The notes: generated from the letters alone by a model not told the origin. A DNA stretch of 64,000 nt from Nocardioides baekrokdamisoli (GCF_003945325.1 NZ_AP019307.1:310001-374000); one strand, 5' to 3'; shown: positions 8,831 to 17,197, numbered from the stretch's first letter. A program made the numbers and translations.

Positions 8831-10078
8831 GTGCGCATCGCCTTGCTGTCGTACCGAAGCAAACCACACGTGGGCGGGCAGGGGATCTACCTCCGCCACC
8901 TCTCTCGAGAGCTCGTCGCGCTCGGCCATGAGGTCGAGGTCTTCAGTGGACAGCCGTATCCCGAGCTTGACGAGGGCGTACGCCTCACGAAGGTTCCCAG
9001 CCTGGATCTGTACCGGGAGCCGGATCCGTTCCGGATCCCGAAGTTCAAGGAGTTCCGCGACCGCACGGATGTTCGCGAATTCCTGGTGATGTCGACCGGC
9101 GGATTCCCCGAGCCGGAGACCTTCGCGACCCGCGTGGTGAAGTTGCTCGCCGAGCGGCAGGGCGACTTCGACATCGTGGTCGACAACCAGACGCTCGGAT
9201 CGGCGATGCGTGACATCGAGGCGTTGGGCTTCCCGTTCGCGGCCACGATCCACCACCCGATCACGATGGACCGCCGGATCGAGCTCAAGGCCGCACGCAA
9301 TCCGAAGAAGAAGTGGGGCGTGTGGCGGTGGTACGGCTTCGTCAGCCGCCAGATCCGCACCGCCCGGCACATTCGCACCATCATCGTGCCGTCCGAGTCG
9401 TCCAAGCGCGACGTCGTACGCGAGTTCGGCCTTGACCCGGCGCGGATCACGACCGTCCTCCTGGGCGTGGAAGACCGGTTCCTTCCGCCGACCACGCCGC
9501 GGATCAAGGGGCGGATTCTTGCGATGGCGAGCGCCGACGCGCCACTCAAGGGCATTGCCACCCTTCTCGAGGCATTCGCGAAGCTGCGTACCGAGCGCGA
9601 CGTCGAACTCGTGCTGGTCACCAAGCCCAAGGCGGGCGGCCGCACTGAGCGGCTGCTGGACAAGCTCGCGATCGCCGACTCGGTGCATTTCGTGCACGGG
9701 ATCTCTGATGAGGACCTGGTTGCGCTGATGGGTTCGGCCGAGGTCGCCTGTGTGCCGTCGCTGTACGAGGGCTTCTCGCTGCCGACGGCCGAGTTGATGG
9801 CCTGCGCCACGCCGCTGGTCGTGTCCCGTGCCGGAGCCATCCCCGAGGTGGTCGGGCCGGATGGGCTGTGCGCTGATCTGGTCGAGCCGGGCGACGTGGG
9901 CCAGTTGGCCGCGGCCGTGGGCAAGTTGCTGGACGATCCCGAGCGCCAGGTGGCCTACGGTGCCGCCGGCCGCAAGCGAGTCGAAGAACTTTTCAGTTGG
10001 CGTGCTGCGGCGGCCAACACTGCTGCGGTCTTCGAGACCGCGATCGAGGACTACCACCGACGGATCAGTCGGGGCTGA
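8831..10078 (+). CDS. GT4-family glycosyltransferase
   Basis: 415 aa from GTG 8831, chosen because 'RIALLSYRSKPHVGGQG' is a typical GT-B N-terminus and a strong AAGGGGG lies just upstream. The C-terminal Rossmann domain contains the E-x7-E retaining-transferase motif ('YEGFSLPTAE', near residue 313) and 'LKGIATLLEAF'. A retaining sugar transfer from a nucleotide-sugar is expected; donor and acceptor are unknown. It is followed after 10 nt by a methyltransferase and then an overlapping six-hairpin-type protein, so the three are probably one transcript (8831-11920). Confidence 0.85.
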   Translation: MRIALLSYRSKPHVGGQGIYLRHLSRELVALGHEVEVFSGQPYPELDEGVRLTKVPSLDLYREPDPFRIPKFKEFRDRTDVREFLVMSTGGFPEPETFATRVVKLLAERQGDFDIVVDNQTLGSAMRDIEALGFPFAATIHHPITMDRRIELKAARNPKKKWGVWRWYGFVSRQIRTARHIRTIIVPSESSKRDVVREFGLDPARITTVLLGVEDRFLPPTTPRIKGRILAMASADAPLKGIATLLEAFAKLRTERDVELVLVTKPKAGGRTERLLDKLAIADSVHFVHGISDEDLVALMGSAEVACVPSLYEGFSLPTAELMACATPLVVSRAGAIPEVVGPDGLCADLVEPGDVGQLAAAVGKLLDDPERQVAYGAAGRKRVEELFSWRAAAANTAAVFETAIEDYHRRISRG

Positions 10079-10088
10079 GGAGAACACC

Positions 10089-10808
10089 ATGCTGACTGTT
10101 GATTTCGACCGACTGGGCGTCGAGCCCGGCGACCGGGTGCTCGACATGGGTTGTGGCGCCGGCCGCCACGCCTTCGAGCTCTACCGTCGTGGCACCGACG
10201 TCGTTGCGTTCGACCAGGACGCCGACGAGCTGGCCAAGGTCACCGAGTGGTTCTGGGCGATGAAGGAGGCCGGCGAGGTCCCGGCGGGCGCCGAGGCGTC
10301 CACGAAGGAGGGCGACGCGCTGCAGTTGCCATTCGCCGACGGTGAGTTCGACCGCATCGTCGCTGCCGAGGTCCTTGAGCACATTCCGGCCGACATCCAG
10401 GCGATCGCGGAGCTCGTGCGCGTCCTGCGCCCGGGCGGCACGCTGGCCGTCTCCGTCCCGCGCTGGTTCCCCGAAGCAGTGAACTGGGCCCTGTCGGAGG
10501 AGTACCACTCGAACGAGGGCGGCCACATCCGCATCTACACCGACGCCGAACTGATCACCAAGGTCAAGAACGCCGGCATGCAGTTCGACGGCAAGGGGTA
10601 CGCCCACGGATTGCACGCTCCGTACTGGTGGATCAAGTGCGCGGTCGGCGTCAACAAGGACGACCACCCGCTCGCCAAGGCGTACCACCGCCTGTTGGTC
10701 TGGGAGATCGAGAAGAACCCGCCGGCCCTGCGAGCCGTCGGCAAGGTGCTCGATCCGATGATCGGCAAGTCGATGGTGCTCTACTTCACCAAGCCTGAGG
10801 CCGCATGA
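10089..10808 (+). CDS. class I SAM-dependent methyltransferase (Methyltransf_11 type)
   Basis: 239 aa from ATG 10089, preceded by GAGGAG. SAM motif I is 'VLDMGCGAGR' (residues 17-26), an acidic residue ends strand 2 ('VVAFDQD'), and 'EFDRIVAAEVLEHI' with 'VLRPGGTLAVSVP' give motifs for strands 4 and 5. This is the pattern of small-molecule and sugar/lipid methyltransferases such as the UbiE/COQ5 group. It ends in an ATGA overlap with the next gene, which implies coupled translation. The substrate is probably a product of the neighbouring glycosyltransferase pathway (inference). Confidence 0.85.
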   Translation: MLTVDFDRLGVEPGDRVLDMGCGAGRHAFELYRRGTDVVAFDQDADELAKVTEWFWAMKEAGEVPAGAEASTKEGDALQLPFADGEFDRIVAAEVLEHIPADIQAIAELVRVLRPGGTLAVSVPRWFPEAVNWALSEEYHSNEGGHIRIYTDAELITKVKNAGMQFDGKGYAHGLHAPYWWIKCAVGVNKDDHPLAKAYHRLLVWEIEKNPPALRAVGKVLDPMIGKSMVLYFTKPEAA

Positions 10809-11920
10809 CGGCAGGTACGCCCCACGCCGCCCCTTCGGTCGACGGCATCCTCACCGCCGAGCAGGTCGTCGCCACCGCACGAGCCATCGTGGCGATGCAG
10901 GAGCCGCAAGGCGCCATTCCGTTCACGACCGGCCAGCACGCGGACATCTGGAACCACGTCGAGGCCGCCATGGCGCTTCTCGCCGCCGGACTCGTGGACG
11001 ACGCCGAGCGAGCGTACGCGTGGGTCCTGCCCTGGCAGCGTCCTGACGGCTCGTGGCCGGCGCGCGTCGAGGCGGGCGTGGTCAGCGACGACCGTGGCGA
11101 GTCGAATGTCTCGGCCTACCTGGCCGTCGGTCTCTGGCACCACTGGCTGATCCGACGCGATCGCGCGTTCCTGGACCGCTACTGGCCCGCCGTACGCGCC
11201 GGCCTCGACTGGGTCGTCGACCAGCAGTTGTCCTTCGGCGGCATCGCCTGGACCTCGGAGAACCGGTTCGCACTGCTGGCCGGATGCTCCTCGATCTACC
11301 AGTCCCTCCGTGCCGGCGTGGCGCTGGCCGACCTGATGGACGAACCGCAGCCCGAGTGGGAGCTCGCAGGCGGCCGTCTTGGACATGCGCTGCGCGAACA
11401 CCGCGACCTGTTCGAGGACAAGTCGAAGTACTCGATGGACTGGTACTACCCGGTCCTGGGGGGCGCCGTACGCGGGCCTGCCGGATCGGCGCTCCTCGAC
11501 TCCAAGTGGGACGAGTTCGTGGTCCCGGGTCTCGGCGTGCGCTGCGTCAACACGAACCCGTGGGTCACGGCTGCCGAGAGCAGCGAACTGGTGATGGCTC
11601 TGGACGCCCTGGGCCAGGACGACCTTGCGTACGAACTGCTGCGCGATGTGCAGCTGATGCGCGACGCCGACGGTGCCTACTGGACCGGCTGGGTCTACGG
11701 CGATCCGAACCATGAGAACGAGCACACGGACGTCTACTGGCCGCCAGAGCACACCACCTACACCGCAGCCGCAATCATCCTTGCCGTCGACGCTCTCGGC
11801 GAGCGCCACGGACACTCGACCCCCGGCTCGGGGATCATGCGGGGCACGTCCCTGGCTCCGGACTTCCCGGAAATCGCCTTGGAGTGCGGCTGTGACTCAG
11901 AGGCTGCCCGGCTCGCCTGA
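10805..11920 (+). CDS. alpha/alpha-toroid (six-hairpin or prenyltransferase-like) protein of unknown function
   Basis: 371 aa. It shows repeated helical hairpins with aromatic-rich turns: 'QRPDGSWPARVE', 'AVGLWHHWL', 'KYSMDWYYPVLGGAV', 'GVRCVNTNPWV' and 'YWTGWVYGD'. Such proteins are often labelled prenyltransferase or squalene-cyclase-like, but the W/H/D-rich loops also fit a six-hairpin glycosidase or glycan-binding fold. I do not see the DxDD motif of squalene cyclases or an isoprenoid DDxxD. It starts inside the methyltransferase stop (ATGA) and overlaps the convergent methyltransferase on the minus strand by 24 bp. Function unknown; context suggests glycan or glycolipid maturation. Confidence 0.7.
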   Translation: MTAGTPHAAPSVDGILTAEQVVATARAIVAMQEPQGAIPFTTGQHADIWNHVEAAMALLAAGLVDDAERAYAWVLPWQRPDGSWPARVEAGVVSDDRGESNVSAYLAVGLWHHWLIRRDRAFLDRYWPAVRAGLDWVVDQQLSFGGIAWTSENRFALLAGCSSIYQSLRAGVALADLMDEPQPEWELAGGRLGHALREHRDLFEDKSKYSMDWYYPVLGGAVRGPAGSALLDSKWDEFVVPGLGVRCVNTNPWVTAAESSELVMALDALGQDDLAYELLRDVQLMRDADGAYWTGWVYGDPNHENEHTDVYWPPEHTTYTAAAIILAVDALGERHGHSTPGSGIMRGTSLAPDFPEIALECGCDSEAARLA

Positions 11921-12562
11921 CGTGCGCCGCAGCAGTCGGAGCGAACCGACGTCCTCGATCTCCTCGTACTGGCCGCTCGCCAGCGCCGGCAGGTAGATCT
12001 CCTCGTACGGCGGGCGGCCGCCGTCGGCAGGGTCCGGGAACACGTCATGGATGGCCAGCAGGCCGCCGACGGCCACCCAGGGCGCCCACGAGAGGTAGTC
12101 CTGCCGCGCTGGCTCCACGCCATGGCCGCCGTCGATGAACAGCATTGAGATCGGCGTGCGCCAGTGCCGTGCGACGACGGGGGAATCCCCGACGATCGGG
12201 ACGACGGTCCCCTCGAGCTGAGCGACCTGCATCGTCCGACGGAAGTTGGCCAGTGTGTCCATCAGCCCCGTGGTCGGGTCCACGAGGCTGTCGTCGTGAT
12301 GCTCCCACCCGGCCTGGTTCTCCTCGGAACCCCGGTGGTGGTCGACGGTGAAGACGGTGGAATCGGCGAGTTGAGCCGCAGCACCGAGATAGATCGCCGA
12401 CTTCCCGCAGTACGTACCGATCTCGACGATCGGTCCATGCGCGGCGCGGGCCAGCGCATACTCATAGAGCGCCTGTCCCTCGTCGTCCGGCATGAAGCCC
12501 TTGGTGGCACTGGCGAGGGCGAGAAGGGTGTCGCTCATCGGGTTCATCAAGGTCGCCCTCAC
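11897..12562 (-). CDS. class I SAM methyltransferase (Methyltransf_24 type)
   Basis: 221 aa. 'GPIVEIGTYCGKSAIYLG' (about 43-60) is the SAM-binding loop of the Methyltransf_24 / cephalosporin-hydroxylase-like group, and 'SMLFIDGGHG' (139-148) is the usual acidic, possibly metal-binding, strand. The GTG start overlaps the SDR stop (GTGA), so it is the second gene of a two-gene operon running towards the glycosyltransferase operon. Its 3' end overlaps the six-hairpin-type gene by 24 bp tail-to-tail. An O-methyltransferase acting on a hydroxylated glycan or small molecule is plausible. ATGs at 12547 and 12538 are alternative starts. Confidence 0.8.
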   Translation of the reverse strand: MRATLMNPMSDTLLALASATKGFMPDDEGQALYEYALARAAHGPIVEIGTYCGKSAIYLGAAAQLADSTVFTVDHHRGSEENQAGWEHHDDSLVDPTTGLMDTLANFRRTMQVAQLEGTVVPIVGDSPVVARHWRTPISMLFIDGGHGVEPARQDYLSWAPWVAVGGLLAIHDVFPDPADGGRPPYEEIYLPALASGQYEEIEDVGSLRLLRRTSGEPGSL

Positions 12563-13398
12563 TCGCGGACGGCGTTCGGTAGGTCGACAAAGATGTCCGT
12601 GATGATGTCGTCGCCAGATCCGTACTTGCTCAGGTCAGTGACGCCCGCCCCGCTCAGCACGTCCACGTCGAGGTAGCTGCGGCCAGTCACCTCCGCGGAG
12701 GGCTTCCGGAGGAGCTCGATCGCGGAGTCAGCCATGATCTCCGGGGTACGCGCCCGGCGCATGCCTTCCTCGCCACCGAGGATGTTCTGGACCGCAGCCG
12801 TGGCGATCATCGTCTCCGGCCACAAGGTGTAGCCGGCAATCCCTTCGGCACGGAACTCCTCGGCAAAACTCAGCGTCAGCAGTGTCATGCCGTACTTGGC
12901 CAGCGTGTACGCCGGGTGGGCGCCGAGCCAGTACGGGTTCATGTTCAGCGGTGGCGACAGAGACACGATGTGAGCGTTCGTGGACGCCCGCAGGTGGGGG
13001 AGGGCCGCCTGGGTGAGCAGGAACGTGCCTCGGCACTGGATCTGCTGCATGAGGTCGAACTTCTTGACACTCACGTTCTCGGTCTTGTTGAGATCGATGG
13101 CGGAGGCGTTGTTGATGACGACGTCGATGCCTCCGAACCGCTCGGCTGCGAGCTCAGCGGCGCGCAGCGTGCTCTCCTCGTCGCGTACGTCGCCGACAAC
13201 CGCGAGAGCCTGGCCACCAGCCGCCTCGATCTCTGCAACAGCCGTGTGAATCGTGCCCGGCAGGCGCGGATCCGGTACGTCCGTCTTCGCGAGGAGCACC
13301 AGGTTGGCTCCCTCGCGCGCGGCAGCGAGGGCGATCGAAAGACCGATGCCACGGCTGCCCCCGGACATGAGGATGGTGCGGTTGGCGAGTGAAGTCAC
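12559..13398 (-). CDS. short-chain dehydrogenase/reductase (HSDL2-like)
   Basis: 279 aa. It has the NAD(P)-binding 'SGGSRGIG' (12-19), 'INNAS' (95-99), a serine near 146-148 and the catalytic pair Tyr164-x3-Lys168 ('YTLAK'). The overall pattern, including an extended C-terminal part after the active site, resembles the dehydrogenase domain of hydroxysteroid-dehydrogenase-like protein 2. GTG 13398 has a TAGTCT box 6 nt upstream and no leader. It is first in an operon with the Methyltransf_24 gene, facing the GT4 operon. Confidence 0.85.
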   Translation of the reverse strand: MTSLANRTILMSGGSRGIGLSIALAAAREGANLVLLAKTDVPDPRLPGTIHTAVAEIEAAGGQALAVVGDVRDEESTLRAAELAAERFGGIDVVINNASAIDLNKTENVSVKKFDLMQQIQCRGTFLLTQAALPHLRASTNAHIVSLSPPLNMNPYWLGAHPAYTLAKYGMTLLTLSFAEEFRAEGIAGYTLWPETMIATAAVQNILGGEEGMRRARTPEIMADSAIELLRKPSAEVTGRSYLDVDVLSGAGVTDLSKYGSGDDIITDIFVDLPNAVRE

Positions 13399-13404
13399 TC
13401 CGGA

Positions 13405-13410
13405 AGACTA
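13405..13410 (-). promoter_or_regulatory. -10 element of the SDR operon (leaderless type)
   Basis: Read on the minus strand this is TAGTCT, 6 nt before GTG 13398, with no ribosome binding site in between. Confidence 0.45.
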
Positions 13411-13447
13411 GTGAGTGGCGTACAGATGACAACGGTGTGACCCCGAT

Positions 13448-13477
13448 TTGGCTGTCCGAAAACGGGTCGGCTAGTGT
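13448..13477 (+). promoter_or_regulatory. candidate promoter of the tRNA cluster
   Basis: TTGGCT (13448-13453) and TAGTGT (13472-13477) are separated by 18 nt. The expected transcription start near 13484 leaves about 30 nt of 5' leader before tRNA-Gly. Confidence 0.45.
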
Positions 13478-13514
13478 TTCACCCGTTGCCGAGGCCGACA
13501 GGCTGAGGAAACAT

Positions 13515-13587
13515 GCGGACGTAGCTCAGTTGGTAGAGCGCAACCTTGCCAAGGTTGAGGTCGCGAGTTCGAGCCTCGTCGTCCGCT
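13515..13587 (+). tRNA. tRNA-Gly (anticodon GCC)
   Basis: 73 nt. The acceptor GCGGACG pairs with CGTCCGC. The anticodon stem CAACC/GGTTG holds the loop TTGCCAA with anticodon GCC. The T-arm carries GTTCGAG. No CCA is encoded. It is the first of three tRNA genes. Confidence 0.95.
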
Positions 13588-13648
13588 CGGAGAGGTCTCT
13601 CCACGGTGTGGGCAAGCGTTAGTGACAAGCTCCAGCGTTTGGCCTCGC

Positions 13649-13719
13649 GGTGGGTTGGCCGAGAGGCGAGGCAACGGACTGCAAATCCGTGTACACGGGT
13701 TCAAATCCCGTACCCACCT
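13649..13719 (+). tRNA. tRNA-Cys (anticodon GCA)
   Basis: 71 nt. Acceptor GGTGGGT pairs with ACCCACC. The anticodon loop CTGCAAA gives GCA, and the T-loop is GGTTCAAATCC. CCA is not encoded. It lies 61 nt after tRNA-Gly. Confidence 0.95.
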
Positions 13720-13739
13720 CGACAAAAATTCATAAGCAC

Positions 13740-13814
13740 GGGCGATTGGCGCAGTGGTAGCGCGCTTCCCTGACACGGAAGAGGTCACTGGTTCAAACCC
13801 AGTATCGCCCACCA
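13740..13814 (+). tRNA. tRNA-Val (anticodon GAC)
   Basis: 72-nt body plus an encoded CCA (13812-13814), unlike the two upstream tRNAs. Acceptor GGGCGAT pairs with ATCGCCC. The anticodon arm TTCCC-TGACACG-GAA presents GAC. It ends 6 nt before a strong terminator hairpin. Confidence 0.95.
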
Positions 13815-13820
13815 TCACGA

Positions 13821-13862
13821 AACGGTCCCTGACCTGCGGCAACGCGAGTCAGGGACCGTTTT
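13821..13862 (+). terminator. rho-independent terminator of the tRNA cluster
   Basis: ACGGTCCCTGAC pairs perfectly with GTCAGGGACCGT around a 14-nt loop, and TTTT follows. It may also stop the convergent esterase gene, whose stop codon lies at 13865. Confidence 0.85.
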
Positions 13863-13864
13863 GG

Positions 13865-14842
13865 TCAGCCCACCTGGTCCCGGTGACGAGCAGGCGCCAT
13901 CCAGACTCGCTCACAGAAGTCTGCGGCATGCTCGAGCGCCGCCCGAGCCTCGGGGATCCACCCGGCCATGGCCTGGAAGACGTGGACGTCGAGGTTCCAC
14001 TGCCGGAGCTCGACGTCGGCCCCTGCGGACTGCAGATCGGCGGCCAGAGCCTCGATGTCCGGGTAGAGCGATTCGCCTGCCGCAGCCTGTATCAGGATCG
14101 ACGGCAGGTCGGGGCCGACCGCATCCTGCGGTGTGAGGTGAGCGGACGAGATCTCGCGGCTCGTCGCGTACCGAGCCATCGTCGGGATGGCGCGTGGGCC
14201 GAAGATGGCGCACCCGGGGTAGTCACGTTGGTCTGATTGGTCACGCCACCCGGGCAGCGGACTGTACGTGACACCGGCGGCCGGCATCGGAAGCCCCTTG
14301 GCCGCGGCATGCGCCAGGGTCGAGAAGACCAGGTACCCACCTGCTGAATCACCCATCAGGATGGTCTCGGAGGCAGGGGTCTGAGCCGTCAGGGCTGCGT
14401 ACGCGGTGGCGCAGTCCTCCACCGAGGCCGAGATCGGTGAGCGGGGGAGCTGTCGGTAGTCGACTGCCAGGATCTCGGCTCCGGTCGTTGCCGCGATCTG
14501 GGACAGCATCCCGCGATGCAGGTGCCAGCCGCCGACGATGAACGCTCCGCCGTGGAAGTAGAGGATCCGCCGACCAGTCGCAACATTGTTCGGCGTGACT
14601 CGTTGGACCGGCACGCCGCCGAGTTCTGTGCGCTCGAACGACGTTCCCGGGACCACCCACGCGAGCAGGCCTGCGTAGTCGATGGCCCGGTAGGGCCACG
14701 GGAACCATGGAGCCAGCGACCAGACACCGATGATGGGGCGGACAGTCCGCCGCAGGACCAGACTCAGGCCACGGGCCCGCAACGACATCGGAGCGAGGGC
14801 CGGCGAGGACTCGCCGACGCGCGCGCACAGGGGCAGGAGCAC
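13865..14842 (-). CDS. alpha/beta-hydrolase, hormone-sensitive-lipase type
   Basis: 325 aa from GTG 14842. The oxyanion-hole motif HGGAF (97-101) and the nucleophile elbow GDSAGG (164-169, Ser166) place it in the HSL / family IV esterases. 'LDVHVFQAM' near residue 295 supplies the likely catalytic histidine. The family usually has YRLAPEHP after the oxyanion hole; here it is 'YRQLPRSP', a divergent variant. A shorter form starting at ATG 14788 is possible, and no clear ribosome binding site decides between them. It probably hydrolyses short or medium acyl esters. It is a single gene, convergent with the tRNA cluster. Confidence 0.8.
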   Translation of the reverse strand: MLLPLCARVGESSPALAPMSLRARGLSLVLRRTVRPIIGVWSLAPWFPWPYRAIDYAGLLAWVVPGTSFERTELGGVPVQRVTPNNVATGRRILYFHGGAFIVGGWHLHRGMLSQIAATTGAEILAVDYRQLPRSPISASVEDCATAYAALTAQTPASETILMGDSAGGYLVFSTLAHAAAKGLPMPAAGVTYSPLPGWRDQSDQRDYPGCAIFGPRAIPTMARYATSREISSAHLTPQDAVGPDLPSILIQAAAGESLYPDIEALAADLQSAGADVELRQWNLDVHVFQAMAGWIPEARAALEHAADFCERVWMAPARHRDQVG

Positions 14843-14999
14843 GTTCCATGACCTTCAGTTCGTGCGACGCCTGGCGGCGATCGCGTACCCGGCACTCTTG
14901 CATGCAGGAGCCGCACGACGACGTTCATCGACCCAACTTCCGCAAAACGTGTCTGGTCGGACAGGCCGGGACCAACCAAAGAGCCCCTGGGCCCTGATC

Positions 15000-15005
15000 T
15001 AAGGT
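15000..15005 (+). promoter_or_regulatory. -10 element of pabC (leaderless type)
   Basis: TAAGGT ends 7 nt before ATG 15013, with no ribosome binding site between. Confidence 0.5.
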
Positions 15006-15012
15006 CGTACGC

Positions 15013-15831
15013 ATGCAGGTGTGGGTGAACGGATCTCTCCTCGCTGACCCGACGCAGCCCGTCGTGTCGGCATTCGACCACGGCCTGACCGTTGGCGACG
15101 GTGTCTTCGAGGCGATCAAGATCCTCGAAGGGCAACCCTTCGCGCTGGGACTTCATCTTGATCGCCTCGATCGAAGCCTTGCTGGGCTGGGGCTGCCGTC
15201 TGTGGAGCGGTCGTATGTCGAGCAGGGCGTGGCGGCCGTGCTCGGCGCCGCGTTCATTCCGCACGGACGTATCCGCGTGACCGTCACCGGCGGGCCCGCG
15301 CCGCTCGGCTCAGGCCGTGCCGATCACCCACCGACCGTGATCGTGGCTGCGTCGGCTGCCCCTGTCTCGCCTGAACAGACCTCTGTCGTCACGGTGCCGT
15401 GGCCGCGCAACGAGCGTGGCGCAACAGCGGGCCTCAAGTCGACCTCGTACGCCGAGAACGTCATCGCGCTGGCAGAAGCTCAACGCCATGGTGCGACGGA
15501 GGCCATCTTCGCGACGACGACGGGCCTGTTGTGCGAGGGGACCGGCAGCAACGTGTTCTACGTCGTCGGTGGGGAATTGCGTACGCCGACGCTGGCCACG
15601 GGCTGTCTTCCGGGAGTGACCCGTGCCCTGGTCCTGATCTGGTTCGGTGGACGCGAGGTGGACGAGCCGATCGAGGTCGCCGAAAGTGCCGACGAAGTCT
15701 TCCTGGTGAGCACCCTGCGCGACGTTCAGGCGGTCACGCGGTGGGGCGATCGGGAGCTGGCCGAAGGACCGATCACACGGGCGGCGCGGGCGCGCTGGCG
15801 CGAACGCGAACGGGACGAACTAGGCCGCTGA
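15013..15831 (+). CDS. pabC: aminotransferase class IV, probable aminodeoxychorismate lyase
   Basis: 272 aa PLP enzyme. The fold-type IV N-terminus 'AFDHGLTVGDGVFEAIKI' is clear. The PLP lysine lies in 'GLKSTSYAENVIA', and 'LLCEGTGSNVFYV' is the phosphate-binding region. Size and pattern fit PabC, which releases pyruvate from 4-amino-4-deoxychorismate to make p-aminobenzoate for folate. A branched-chain or D-amino-acid aminotransferase is the alternative. The last 12 bp overlap the convergent SsgA-like gene. Confidence 0.75.
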   Translation: MQVWVNGSLLADPTQPVVSAFDHGLTVGDGVFEAIKILEGQPFALGLHLDRLDRSLAGLGLPSVERSYVEQGVAAVLGAAFIPHGRIRVTVTGGPAPLGSGRADHPPTVIVAASAAPVSPEQTSVVTVPWPRNERGATAGLKSTSYAENVIALAEAQRHGATEAIFATTTGLLCEGTGSNVFYVVGGELRTPTLATGCLPGVTRALVLIWFGGREVDEPIEVAESADEVFLVSTLRDVQAVTRWGDRELAEGPITRAARARWRERERDELGR

Positions 15832-16278
15832 GGACAGCAGCGCCTCAGCGAGGGCGTCGAGGTCCAGGAAGTCGCTCTCGGTGCCGACGGGAACAACCGC
15901 GATGGATTCGGCCACGAACTCCTGCAGCTCACGGGTCGGCGCCTGGCCGACCAGGTGACCGTTGGGGGAGCTGAAGTCCAGGACGGTCACGGCGCGCGCG
16001 TCCTCATCGATGCTGGGATACACCTTGATGTCGCCCTCGCCCGCAGGCGAGGTCAGACCCTGCAGCAGCAGATGGCGAGCCATCATCCACACGACGTCGC
16101 CACTGCCGGCGTGGAAGGTGAGGGTCACCGCGTACGGGTCCGTCTTGTCGTACGACATCGTCGTCGGCACATCCACGGACCGACCCCACGGGTCCACGCA
16201 GGCAAGCGTGATGTCCTGATCGATCCCGGTCTGGTGACTACGGCGCATGCCGATGAGACGTACCGTCCGCTGCTCCAT
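15820..16278 (-). CDS. SsgA/SsgB-family sporulation and cell-division regulator
   Basis: 152 aa from ATG 16278. The core 'YDKTDPYAVTLTFHAG' and 'LLLQGLTSPAGEGDIKVYPS' match SsgA-like proteins, which in Streptomyces position FtsZ (SsgB with SsgA) and guide septum formation. The family ends near 'ALAEALLSS', as here. It starts 19 nt after the FEN exonuclease stop, so the two form an operon. SALPs are limited to some actinobacterial lineages, which helps place this organism outside mycobacteria and corynebacteria. It overlaps pabC by 12 bp tail-to-tail. Confidence 0.85.
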   Translation of the reverse strand: MEQRTVRLIGMRRSHQTGIDQDITLACVDPWGRSVDVPTTMSYDKTDPYAVTLTFHAGSGDVVWMMARHLLLQGLTSPAGEGDIKVYPSIDEDARAVTVLDFSSPNGHLVGQAPTRELQEFVAESIAVVPVGTESDFLDLDALAEALLSSAA

Positions 16279-16297
16279 GACGCGGATTCCGGAAGAC

Positions 16298-17197
16298 TCA
16301 GCGAGTGATCGCGGCCACAACTCGTTCGACCGGCGATCCGAGGTCGTACCGCTGCGTGAGCGCCTGCAGAACCGCTGGGTCGTGCGGCGTACTCGGGGTC
16401 TCGGTCCCCACCAACGACAGTGGCAGCGTACGCGCCACGCCGACGACCGTGGGAGCGACCTCGAGGTAGTCGGCGCCGGCCAGGATCTTGCTCCGGACGC
16501 TGGGGGAGAGGGCCGTCGCGGGGTCCTGGGCGGCGGACTGGATTCCCGCGAGGTCGCCGTAGGTCTGCAGCAGGGTTGCCGCGGTCTTCTCACCGATTCC
16601 GCGTACGCCGGGCAGCCCGTCGGACGCATCGCCGCGCAGGGTCGCGAAGTCGGCGTACTGGGCCGCGTGCACGCCGTACTTGGCAAGGATCCACGCATCG
16701 TCGACGCGATCGTGCTGGGCTACGCCCCTGGTCGTGTAGAGGACCCGTACGTTGCGCGCATCGTCGACCAGTTGGAACAGGTCCCGGTCACCCGTGACGA
16801 TCGCGACGGGCCCGGTGGCCATCGTGCTGAGCGTGCCGATCACGTCGTCGGCCTCGTGGTCATCAGCACCGATGACGGCGATCCCGAGGGCAGCCAGGAC
16901 GTCGAGAATGATCGGGATCTGCGGCTGCAGATCATCGGGCACCACCTCGACCGCCACGCCGTCGGCCTCGCTGCCGACACGGGCTGACTTGTAGGAGTCG
17001 ATCAGTTCCACCCGCCACGTGGGGCGCCACGAGTTGTCCCAGCAGCACACCAGGTGGGTCGGTTGATACTGCGAAACGAGCGTCGCGATGAACTCGAGGA
17101 GACCCCTCACGGCGTTGACCGGCGTGCCATCAGCCGCACGGGTGTCCGGCACACCGAAGAACGCCCGGAAGTAGAGCGACGCCGTGTCGAGGAGCAT
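16298..17197 (-). CDS. stand-alone 5'-3' exonuclease (PolI N-terminal / FEN family)
   Basis: 299 aa from ATG 17197; GTG 17212 would add five residues. The acidic metal-binding residues of flap nucleases are visible: 'LLDTASLYFRAFFG' at the start, 'DDHEADDVIG', and 'VTGDRDLFQLV'. The helix-3-turn-helix DNA-binding segment is 'GDASDGLPGVRGIGEKTA'. No polymerase domain follows, so this is the separate 5'-nuclease found in many actinobacteria beside a full PolA. It removes flaps or RNA primers. It is divergent from ppm1 (about 70 nt) and co-transcribed with the SsgA-like gene. Confidence 0.9.
   Translation of the reverse strand: MLLDTASLYFRAFFGVPDTRAADGTPVNAVRGLLEFIATLVSQYQPTHLVCCWDNSWRPTWRVELIDSYKSARVGSEADGVAVEVVPDDLQPQIPIILDVLAALGIAVIGADDHEADDVIGTLSTMATGPVAIVTGDRDLFQLVDDARNVRVLYTTRGVAQHDRVDDAWILAKYGVHAAQYADFATLRGDASDGLPGVRGIGEKTAATLLQTYGDLAGIQSAAQDPATALSPSVRSKILAGADYLEVAPTVVGVARTLPLSLVGTETPSTPHDPAVLQALTQRYDLGSPVERVVAAITR

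Noticed and set aside
11897..11920. Possible frameshift where two genes overlap by 24 bp
   Set aside because: Both frames are intact to natural stops on opposite strands, so it is an ordinary convergent overlap.
13515..13814. tRNA cluster as a phage or ICE integration site
   Set aside because: No integrase, excisionase or repeated tRNA 3' fragment is found within several kb. The xerD at 59171 is the housekeeping copy.
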